Shown one piece after another: positions 8,178 to 17,800 of a DNA stretch of 64,000 nucleotides. The number at the start of each line of letters is the position of its first letter. Position 1 is the stretch's first letter. The notes beneath the pieces are model-generated. The model had not been told where the DNA came from. It saw only the letters and a program-made list of their open reading frames with translations, and ran no database searches. Position numbers and translations under genes: made by a program. This DNA is from Accumulibacter sp. (lineage in GTDB: Bacteria; Pseudomonadota; Gammaproteobacteria; Burkholderiales; Rhodocyclaceae), in NCBI GenBank assembly GCA_017302455.1, contig JAFLDO010000024.1, forward strand, positions 1 through 64,000, in the 5' to 3' direction.

Positions 8178-10688
8178 ATGACCTTCAGTTACTCTGCGTT
8201 GGCGCCACCATGGCGCTCCCTGGCCCGTCACCTGCTGCTGGCATTCATCTTTGCCATCGGCACCGCGACCTTGCCAGCGCTCGCGGCCACGGAGCACGTC
8301 TCCGAGGCCAATCTCGTTCTACCCGACCTTGGCGATGTCTCCCTGGTGACATTCCTCGGTGGGATCTCCGGATGGACCCTCCTGTCCTGGGGACTGCTGG
8401 TTTCCCTCGGCGGCCTGGTCTTCGGCGCCGTCATCTACAGCCAGATTCAGCGCCTGCCGGTACATCGCTCGATGGCCGAAGTCAGCGAACTGATCTACGA
8501 AACCTGCAAGACCTACATGCTCACGCAGGGCAAGTTCCTGCTGATCCTGGAAGCCTTCACCGCGGTGATCATGATCGGCTACTTCTATGTCGTCCAGGAG
8601 CTTCCCGTCCCCGACGTGGCGATGATCCTGGCCTTCTCCCTGGTCGGCATCGCCGGCTCGTTCGGAGTGGCCTGGTTCGGCATACGCATCAACACCCTGG
8701 CCAACAGCCGCACGGCATTCGCGTCGCTGGCTGCCAAGCCCTATCCGGTCTACGCCATACCGATCAAGTCGGGAATCTCGATCGGCATGCTGTTGATCTC
8801 GACCGAACTGCTGATCATGCTCTGCATCATGCTGTTCGTCCCGGCGGCCCTGGCCGGCAAGTGCTTCATCGGCTTTGCCATCGGCGAGTCGCTGGGCGCC
8901 GCGGCGCTGCGTATCGCCGGCGGCATCTTCACGAAGATCGCCGACATCGGTTCCGATCTGATGAAGATCGAATTCGGCATCCAGGAGGACGATGCGCGCA
9001 ACCCCGGGGTAATCGCCGACTGTGCCGGCGACAACGCCGGCGACTCGGTGGGCCCGACGGCCGACGGCTTCGAGACCTACGGCGTCACCGGCGTGGCGCT
9101 GATCAGCTTCATCATGCTCGCGGTACCCGAAGCGGCCGTCCAGGTGCAGTTACTGGTCTGGCTGTTTGTCATGCGGGTGATGATGATCGTCGCCTCGGGC
9201 ATCTCGTATCTCGGCAATCAGATGGTCGCGCGGCGCCGCTATGGCAACAAGCAGCGCTTCAATTTCGAGGCGCCGCTGACCTCGCTGGTCTGGATCACTT
9301 CGGTGGTTTCCGTGGTCATCACCTTCATCGTCTCGTATCTGCTGATGGGAAGCTTCGCCCTCGACGGGAAGCCATACAGCAACCTCTGGTGGCAGCTTTC
9401 GCTGATCATCACGCTCGGCACGCTCGCCGGCGCGATCATTCCCGAAGTCGTGAAGGTGTTCACGTCGACCAACTCGCGGCACGTACGCGAAGTGGTCACG
9501 GCGTCGGAGGCAGGCGGCGCCAGCCTCAACATCCTGTCCGGCATCGTCGCCGGCTACTTCTCCGCGTTCTGGATCGGCGTCATCATCGTCGGCCTGATGT
9601 CCGGCGCCTACGTCGTGTCGCAGTTCGACCTGACGGCGGTGATCAATCCGGACGACGCCAAGGCAGCGATGATGGCCGCGGTCTTCTCGTTCGGTCTGGT
9701 CGCCTTCGGCTTCCTGGGGATGGGACCGGTGACGATTGCGGTAGACAGCTACGGGCCGGTCACCGACAACGCGCAGTCGGTTTACGAACTGTCGATGATC
9801 GAACAGGTGCCCGGCATCCAGGCGGAAGTCAAGAGGGACTTCGGTTTCGATCTCGACTTTCGTTCCGCCAAGTTCCTGCTCGAAGAGAACGACGGCGCCG
9901 GCAACACGTTCAAGGCAACGGCCAAGCCCGTGCTGATCGGCACCGCGGTAGTCGGCGCGACGACCATGGTTTTTTCCATTGTCATGCTGCTCACCGCCGG
10001 CCTGACGGACAATCTGGACAAGCTGTCGCTGCTGCATCCGCCTTTCCTGCTCGGCCTGATCGCCGGCGGGGCAACCATCTTCTGGTTCTCGGGCGCCAGC
10101 ACACAGGCCGTGTCGACCGGTGCCTACCGTGCGGTCGAGTTCATCAGCACGCACATCCGGCTCGATGAGGTGGTCAAGGCGTCGCAGAAGGACAGCAAGA
10201 AGGTCGTCGAGATCTGCACCATCTACGCGCAGAAAGGCATGTTCAACATCTTCATGGCGGTGTTTTTCGGCACCCTGGCCTGCGCCTTCATCGAACCCTT
10301 CTTCTTCATCGGTTACCTGATTTCGCTGGCCATCATCGGTCTTTACCAGGCCGTTTTCATGGCCAACGCCGGTGGCGCGTGGGACAATGCGAAGAAGATC
10401 GTGGAGACCGAAATGCACGCCAAGGGAACGGACCTGCACAATGCCTCGGTGGTTGGCGACACCGTCGGTGACCCGTTCAAGGACACCGCCTCGGTGGCCA
10501 TGAACCCGATCATCAAGTTCACGACGCTGTTCGGCTTGCTGGCGGTCGAGATGGCGGTAGGACTTGAGGTGCAGGGGCAGCAGGTACTCGTCTATGCTCT
10601 GGCGGCGCTGTTCCTGGCCGTGAATCTGGTCTTCGTCTTCCGCAGCTTTTACGGGATGCGAATCCTCGCCAAGAAGGAGAATGGATAA
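8178..10688 (+). CDS. hppA: Membrane-bound H+-translocating pyrophosphatase, divergent type
   Basis: Integral membrane pump that hydrolyses pyrophosphate and moves protons. The ATG at 8178 follows AAGGAG at 8165-8170 and gives 836 residues, longer than common bacterial forms (about 660-770). Roughly 16 hydrophobic segments are present. Substrate and metal motifs are recognisable but altered: GSDLMKIEFGIQEDDARNP near 255-275, GDNAGDSVGPTADGFETYGV near 284-303 (canonical forms read GDNVGDCAGMAADLFE), and GGAWDNAKKIVE near 732-743. Lysine 579 in GNTFKAT takes the place that marks potassium-independent enzymes. An insert of about 40 polar residues precedes that motif. These traits agree with the divergent, Na+-regulated H+-PPase group described from Chlorobium and Cellulomonas. 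The gene is flanked by two paralogous unknown genes. Confidence 0.93.
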   Translation: MTFSYSALAPPWRSLARHLLLAFIFAIGTATLPALAATEHVSEANLVLPDLGDVSLVTFLGGISGWTLLSWGLLVSLGGLVFGAVIYSQIQRLPVHRSMAEVSELIYETCKTYMLTQGKFLLILEAFTAVIMIGYFYVVQELPVPDVAMILAFSLVGIAGSFGVAWFGIRINTLANSRTAFASLAAKPYPVYAIPIKSGISIGMLLISTELLIMLCIMLFVPAALAGKCFIGFAIGESLGAAALRIAGGIFTKIADIGSDLMKIEFGIQEDDARNPGVIADCAGDNAGDSVGPTADGFETYGVTGVALISFIMLAVPEAAVQVQLLVWLFVMRVMMIVASGISYLGNQMVARRRYGNKQRFNFEAPLTSLVWITSVVSVVITFIVSYLLMGSFALDGKPYSNLWWQLSLIITLGTLAGAIIPEVVKVFTSTNSRHVREVVTASEAGGASLNILSGIVAGYFSAFWIGVIIVGLMSGAYVVSQFDLTAVINPDDAKAAMMAAVFSFGLVAFGFLGMGPVTIAVDSYGPVTDNAQSVYELSMIEQVPGIQAEVKRDFGFDLDFRSAKFLLEENDGAGNTFKATAKPVLIGTAVVGATTMVFSIVMLLTAGLTDNLDKLSLLHPPFLLGLIAGGATIFWFSGASTQAVSTGAYRAVEFISTHIRLDEVVKASQKDSKKVVEICTIYAQKGMFNIFMAVFFGTLACAFIEPFFFIGYLISLAIIGLYQAVFMANAGGAWDNAKKIVETEMHAKGTDLHNASVVGDTVGDPFKDTASVAMNPIIKFTTLFGLLAVEMAVGLEVQGQQVLVYALAALFLAVNLVFVFRSFYGMRILAKKENG

Positions 10689-10814
10689 CATCAGGCAGTC
10701 CGCCGCATCCGCGCGCCGACGCTGCCCAGGGCGCAACAACGCCCCGGGCAGTCGCCGCCGCGCCGAACATGACGAATGTCGAACCAAGTCGACTATTTCC
10801 AGGGAGATTCAACC

Positions 10815-11579
10815 ATGTCCATGCATCTTTACTTCTCGCTGATTCCGGAAGCACTGATCGCCTCCATGCTGCCGCCGGAGCGGTTCGGGCAATACTACGC
10901 GACGGGCCACAAGTTCAAGTCGAAGGGTCAGGCGCTGTTCTTCGAGATCGACCCCTCCTTCCGCCACGAGTACTTCGATATCGACGGTGCCTATGCGCGT
11001 TGTGCGGCGAAGGCCGATGGCACGCCCAAGAACTCCGTATACATCTCGATGTATCGGGTGATGGAGCACCTGACGATGAATGCCATCGGCCAGCTTTACC
11101 TGACCACCGCGATGGGCGCGACGTTGGGTCTGAGCCGTGGCAACGGGCTGCCGAAACCGGAACCCGAACTGCACATGTACCAGGATCTGGCACCCATCAA
11201 CAGCTTGGTGGTCAGCATCCTTGACCCGGCAACCTACTACGCCGACGTGACCACCAAGCCATCGAAGTTCTTCCGCTTCCCCGGGATGTGCTTTGTCGAA
11301 CTCGGACTCGGCCCCCTGGCGCGCGATCCGGCGAACGGCCAGGAGGGCGACCTGCCGTACTCCTTCCTGCAACACCTGCGCGAGGCCTTACTGGAACTGC
11401 GGCCGGTGTCGAAGCAGAACAAGCTCGTGCACCGCGTGCACTCGCTCGAATTCCCGTATCGAATGGTCAAGAACGGCTTCTACCTGGGAATCGGCAGTGA
11501 ACTCGTCCATTACCCGATGCTCTCGCAGGCCGTTCTGCGGAGGGATTTCAGCAACTGGTGGCGTTCGGCCAATCTCTAG
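10815..11579 (+). CDS. Unknown 254-residue protein, paralogue B downstream of hppA
   Basis: Same family and length as the protein at 6859-7623, aligning end to end without gaps. The ATG at 10815 has AGGGAGA at 10801-10807. It follows hppA on the same strand after 126 bases with no obvious terminator between, so it is probably co-transcribed with hppA, and a strong terminator closes the unit after it. Soluble, no signal peptide. Residues kept in both copies include the two cysteines (RC near residue 67 and G.CFVELGLG near 160), a C-terminal LRRD..NWWRSAN motif and many histidines and acidic residues. Function is unknown; the double association with the pyrophosphatase suggests a related task but proves none. 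Confidence 0.85.
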   Translation: MSMHLYFSLIPEALIASMLPPERFGQYYATGHKFKSKGQALFFEIDPSFRHEYFDIDGAYARCAAKADGTPKNSVYISMYRVMEHLTMNAIGQLYLTTAMGATLGLSRGNGLPKPEPELHMYQDLAPINSLVVSILDPATYYADVTTKPSKFFRFPGMCFVELGLGPLARDPANGQEGDLPYSFLQHLREALLELRPVSKQNKLVHRVHSLEFPYRMVKNGFYLGIGSELVHYPMLSQAVLRRDFSNWWRSANL

Positions 11580-11663
11580 GCGGTTGCCGCAAGACGGCAC
11601 CCGTCACGGCCACGTCACGGCGAGAGCTTCGCCTACAGGACCGAAAAAGGCACGTTGTGCCGC

Positions 11664-11695
11664 AAGAAAAAACCGCCTGCGGGCGGTTTTTTCTT
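11664..11695. terminator. Strong rho-independent terminator
   Basis: A perfect 14-bp stem (11664-11677 with 11682-11695) with the GC-rich core AACCGCC/GGCGGTT and a TGCG loop, followed by T-rich sequence. The A- and T-tracts on both arms make it work on either strand. It closes the hppA-paralogue B unit and insulates the RTX gene that follows. Confidence 0.92.
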
Positions 11696-11806
11696 GCTTT
11701 TTGATCCCCTGCCCGCCTGCACATGGCCTTATGATTACCCTCTGATCGTGAATGGTAACAAGCCCCTACTCCCGCAAATCATCGTTTTCGCGTAAAGGAA
11801 CTCGCC

Positions 11807-14800
11807 ATGGCAATCTTCAACGGGACAGATGGTAATGACACGCTGGTCGGCAGTGCAGGAAGCGTTGATGACGCCCTCAACGGCGGGCTGGGAAATGACA
11901 TTTATCGGTACAGCCTGGGATCGGGCAACGATGTCATTTCCGACACCGGCGGCGCAGATACGATCGAGCTTGCCGACCCTCTGCACCTCTACAGCGGGTG
12001 GAACTTCTACCGCAGTGGCGACGACCTGGTCATCGACTTCAATGGACAGGGGCAACTCACGGTCACGAATCAGTTCCTCGGCGCCCCGATCATCGAAACC
12101 CTGGCGTTCGCCGATGGCAGCGCGCTGTACTCCTTCTCCTTCTCCAACCTTCTGACCGGTACCGTAGGCAACGATGTCCTCATCGGAACGTCGTCTGGCG
12201 AAGTCATCAATGGGGGCGGTGGCGACGACCTGATCTTCGGGAACGAAGGCGATGACACGCTCTTCGGGGGCGAGGGCGATGACGAACTCAGCGGCGGCCC
12301 GGGCATCGATGCGCTTTATGGAGACGCCGGAAATGACGAACTGCACGTGCTCAAGGGTGACAGCGTAGTCGATGGCGGCGCAGGGCAAGATGAGGCGACC
12401 TTTTACCAGGAAGCCGCTGGCGTGGCTGTCAATCTCAGCGGCACGACGCAGGATGTCCTGGGTCACCCACTGGCGGATGGGAACGTGCTGCACGCCGACG
12501 GTGTAACCGAGACCATGCTGACCAGCATCGAGGATGGGGTGGTAGGGTCGGATTACGGCGACGTGTTCTTCGCCGGGCGGACGACGGGCTTCATCGGCTT
12601 CCGGGGTGGTCGAGGCAATGACACCATCGTGGGAGGAGCGGACCCCGCTTCGTGGGTCTGGGCCCAATACTGGGATACGCCGCAGGGCATCATCGTCAAC
12701 CTGAGCAACGGCAGCATTACCGCTAACGGGGTAACGCTAGCCAGCAAGACAGCCCGTGATGGCTTCGGGTTCACGGACTCGTTCGTTCTCGGGGCGGGAC
12801 AACTTGCCATCGAAGGTTCGGAGAAAGACGACTACATTCGCGGCCGGGACGACAGGAGCGGATGGCTCGACGGCGCCGATGGCAACGACACCATCGTCGG
12901 CGGCGCTTTTGCCGATACGGCTGCCTATGACAACGATTCCGATGGTACGGATGGCGGAATCTACGGCGCAATCGTCAACCTTTCCGCGAGCAGTATCACG
13001 GTCAATGGAGTCACAGGCTACGGCAGTGGCGTTACGGTCGGCAGCCTGATGGCGCGCGATTCGTTCGGGGACACCGATAGCCTGAACAGCATCGAGAACA
13101 TCTTCGGCTCGGCGCGCAGCGATTTCGTTCTGGGCTCCAGCGGCGCCAACTGGCTGGCCGGCAACGAAGGAAACGATACCCTTGATGGCGGCGCCGGGAA
13201 CGACAGTCTTCTTGGCGGCGACGGCGACGACACCTACGTCGTCGATGTCGCCGGCGACGTCGTCACCGAGGGCGACGGAGCGGGCAGCGGCAGCGACCGC
13301 GTCAACGTCGTCTTCACGGCCGGCGGTACCTACACGCTCGCCGCCAACGTCGAGAAGGCCACCATCGCCAACGGCACGGCCGGCGTGAACGTCACCGGCA
13401 ACGCCCTCGACAACGTCTTGCTCGGCAACGCCACCGCCAACCTCCTCACTGGCCTCGGCGGCAACGACACGCTCGACGGCAACGCCGGCATCGACACCCT
13501 CGTCGGCGGCCTCGGCAACGACAGCTACACGGTCGATGTTCCGGCGGACGTCATCACCGAACTCCTCGGCGAGGGAACCGATCAGGTCAATGTCCTGTTC
13601 GCCTCGGCCGGCACCTACATCCTCGCCGCCAACGTCGAGAATGCCCAGATCGGCAATTCCACGCCGGGGGTCAACCTCACCGGCAACGGCCTCGGCAACA
13701 ACCTGGTGGGGAACAGCCAGGCCAACCTCCTCGCCGGCCTCGACGGCGACGACACCCTTGACGGTATGGCCGGCAACGACACCCTCGATGGCGGCCTCGG
13801 CAACGACAGCCTCCTCGGCGGCCTCGGTAACGACAGCCTGTTCGGCGCGGCCGGCGCGGATACGCTGGCGGCCGGCCCGGGGCTCGACACCGTCGATGGC
13901 GGTGCCGATGCCGACACACTGGTCGTCCTCGGCAACTTCGCCGACTACACGCGGACCCGCCCGAACGCCACCGACACCCGTCTGGTCTTCGCCGGCACCG
14001 GCGAAGACATCACCTTCCGCAACGTCGAGTCGGTCGTCTTCCTCGACGGCACCCGCACACTGGCCGACGTCCACCTCAACATCGTCAGCGCCAATAACGA
14101 TGTGATCGTCGGCACCCCCGGCAACGACACCCTCGACGGCCTGGCCGGTGCCGACACGCTGGTCGGTCTCGACGGCGACGACACCTACTTCGTCGATGTC
14201 GCCGGCGACGTCGTCACCGAGGGCGACGGCGCGGGCAGCGGCAGCGACCGCGTCAACGTCGTCTTCACGGCCGGCGGTACCTACACGCTCGCCGCCAACG
14301 TCGAAAACGCCACCATCGCCAACGGCACGGCCGGCGTGAACGTCACCGGCAACGCCCTCGACAACGTCTTGCTCGGCAACGCCACCGCCAACCTCCTCAC
14401 TGGCCTCGGCGGCAACGACACGCTCGACGGCGGCCTGGGCATCGACACCCTTGTCGGCGGCCTCGGCAACGACTTCTACGCGATAGATACCCTGGCGGAC
14501 GTCGTCACCGAGAACCCCGGCGAAGGCAACGACGGGGTCGCTGTCCTGCTCGCCGCCGGCGCCACCTACACGCTCGCCGCGAACGTCGAGAACGCCGGCA
14601 TCGGCAACGCCACGCCGGGAGTCAACCTCACCGGCAACGCCCTGGACAACACGCTGCAGGGCAATTCGCAGGCCAACGTGCTCAATGGGTCGACGGGTAA
14701 CGACGCGCTCTACGGCAACGCCGGCAACGACACGCTACTCGGCGGCGCCGGCAGCGACTTTCTCCGGGGCGATGCCGGTAACGACAGCATCGACGGCGGC

Positions 14801-17800
14801 GTCATAGCCGACCGCATCAACTACACCGACGGCAATACCGTCAGTTATGCCAACTCCACAGGTGCCGTCAACGTCAACCTCTCCGGCATCACCGGCACCG
14901 GCAGCACCGGCACCGGTACCGCCAGCGACGGTCTGGGCGGTACCGACACCTTGGCCAACATCTTCTATGTACAGGGCTCGTCACAAGACGACACGCTGGT
15001 TGGCAGTGCGGCGCTGACACTGGAGGTATTCGAAGGACGTGCGGGTAACGACACCATCAATGGCGGCGCCATCACCGATACCCTGAACGGAGAAAACAGC
15101 AACCGGGTCAGCTACCAGAATGCCGCCGTTGCCGTCAATGTCAATCTCGCCACCGGCACGGCCACGAGCGCCGCGGATACCGGCGCCGGCTCGGATGGCA
15201 ACGACACTCTCATCAACATCAACCAGGTACGCGGTTCCAGCCATGCCGATACACTCACCGGCTCGGATGACCTGGTGCTGACGGAACAATTCGAAGGCCG
15301 CGCTGGCGCCGACACCATCGATGGCGCCGGCGGCCTGGACCTCGTCCGCTACGACAACGCCGCGGCAGGCGTGAACGTCGACCTGGCCGGCGGGACAGCC
15401 AGCGACGGTTACGGCACCACCGACACCCTGAGCAACATCGAAGGCGCGCGCGGGTCGAAGTTCGCCGACACCCTCAGCGGCGGCAACGCCGCCAACGACG
15501 CCCTGGAATTCTTCATGGGCCTCGAAGGCAACGACACCATCGACGGTGGCCGCGGCTACGACCGTGCGGAGTACACCCTGAGCACGGCAGGCGTGAACGT
15601 GACGCTGGGTGGCGCAGGCAGCGGCACCGCCAGCGACGGTTACGGCACCACCGACACCCTGATCAGCATCGAAGGCGTCAGAGGCTCGGCCTTCAACGAC
15701 ACCCTGACCGGCAGCAACGCGGCCGACATCTTCGAATCCTTCGAAGGACGCGAAGGCAACGACAACATCAATGGTATGGGCGGCACCGATCGGGTCGTAT
15801 ATACCGCCTCCAAAGCAGGCGTCACCGTCAACCTGGCGACGGGCACGGCGAGCGACGGTTACGGCGGCACCGACTCGCTCAACAACATCGAAGACGTCCT
15901 CGGCTCACGCGACTTCAATGACAGCCTCACCGGCAGCGCGGCCGACAACAAACTCGAAGGCCAGGGCGGCAACGACACCCTCGATGGCGGCCTCGGCAAC
16001 GACAGCCTCCTCGGCGGCCTCGGTAACGACAGCCTGTTCGGCGCGGCCGGCGCGGATACGCTGGCGGCCGGCCCGGGGCTCGACACCGTCGATGGCGGTG
16101 CCGATGCCGACACACTGGTCGTCCTCGCCAACTTCGCCGACTACAGCATCACCCGGGTCAACGAAACCGACACCCGACTGGTCAACGCCGGCACCGGCGA
16201 AGACATCGTGCTGCGTAGCATCGAGTTCATCGCGTTTGCCGATGGCGGGAAGACGCGAAGCCAGTACTGGAACAACGTCATCGACAATCTTAGCAACGAC
16301 TGGACCGGCACCGCCGGCAACGACAACATCAATGGCCTGGTCGGCAACGACACCCTCGCCGGCCTCGCCGGCGACGACACCCTGATTGGCGGCCCTGGCA
16401 ACGACGTCCTGATCGGCGGACCCGGCGACGACATCTACGACGTCGATATCGCCGCCGACGTCATCATCGAGCAGAACACGGAAGGCACCGACCAGGTCAA
16501 CATCGCCTTCACCGCTCCCGGCAGCTATACGCTCGCCGCCCAGCTCGAACACGCCACCGTCACCGCCGGCGCGGGAGTCGCCGTAAACGTCACGGGCAAC
16601 GAACTCAACAACCGCCTCACCGGCAGCGCCGCCGCCAACCTCCTCAGCGGTCTGGCCGGCAACGACACCCTGATCGGCGGCGCTGGCAGCGACACGCTCA
16701 TCGGCGGCAGCGGCGACGACGAGTACCAGATCGACATCGCCAGCGACGTCGTCACGGAAGCCGTTGGCGAAGGCCTCGATCTGGTGAAGATCGCCTTCAC
16801 CAGCACCGCCGGCTACACGCTGACAGCCAACGTCGAAGAGGCGATCGTCACCTCGGCGGGCGACACCTTCGCCGTCAATGTCACCGGCAACACCCTGGCC
16901 AACGCCCTCACCGGCCACGCCGGTGCCAACCTCCTCGTCGGCCTCGACGGCGACGACACCCTCGACGGCGGCGGCGGCAACGACACGCTCGACGGCGGCA
17001 TCGGCAGCGACACCGCCATCCTGCAGGGCGTACTCATCGACTACGCCATCAGCCGCCCGTCGACGACGCAGACGCGCTTCACGCATCTGCCCAGCGGCAA
17101 CACGGTCGTGATCAGCAACGTCGAAGTCATCCGCTTTGCCGGTGGGGGCAGCCCGCAGCCCCTGGCCGACCTGATTGCCCGCATCGGCTCGCCGGGTAAC
17201 GATGTGCTCAACGGCACCGGTGGTGACGACACGCTCGCCGGGGGTCTCGGCAACGACAGCCTGAGCGGCGGTGCCGGCAACGACGACCTGCAGGGCGGCG
17301 AGGGCATCGACACCCTCGCCGGTGGCGCCGGCAACGACCTCCTCGATGGCGGGGCGGGCAGCGATGTTTACCAGTTCGCCATCGGCGGCGGCGACGACAT
17401 CATCGAGCAGAACGACCCCCTCGCTGGCTCGCTCGACACGGTCGTGCTGGCCAGCCCGATCGGTGGTCTCGGCTCCGGTGAAACGACGCTGACGCGCGGC
17501 TGGCACAGTTACGACGATCTGGTGATCACCGTCAATTCCGGCACGCCCGGTGCCGAAGTGGTCGATCATCTGGTCGTGCATGACTTCCTGACCAACGACC
17601 TGATCAACCTGGGCACGATCGACCAGATTCGCTGGCTCGGCAGCGGCAACACCCTGACGCAGACGCAGATTCTTGCCGAGTTGCTCAAGGGAACGAGCGG
17701 CGACGACTGGTTGCGCGGTTACGCCAACACCAACGACAGTATCAACGGTAGCGGCGGCAACGACACGCTCGGCGGCGCGGCCGGCAACGACACGCTGATC

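Noticed and set aside
8054..10168. A 704-codon plus-strand frame overlapping hppA
   Set aside because: It is rich in Arg, Gly and Pro with no known motif and overlaps a fully recognisable membrane protein in another frame.
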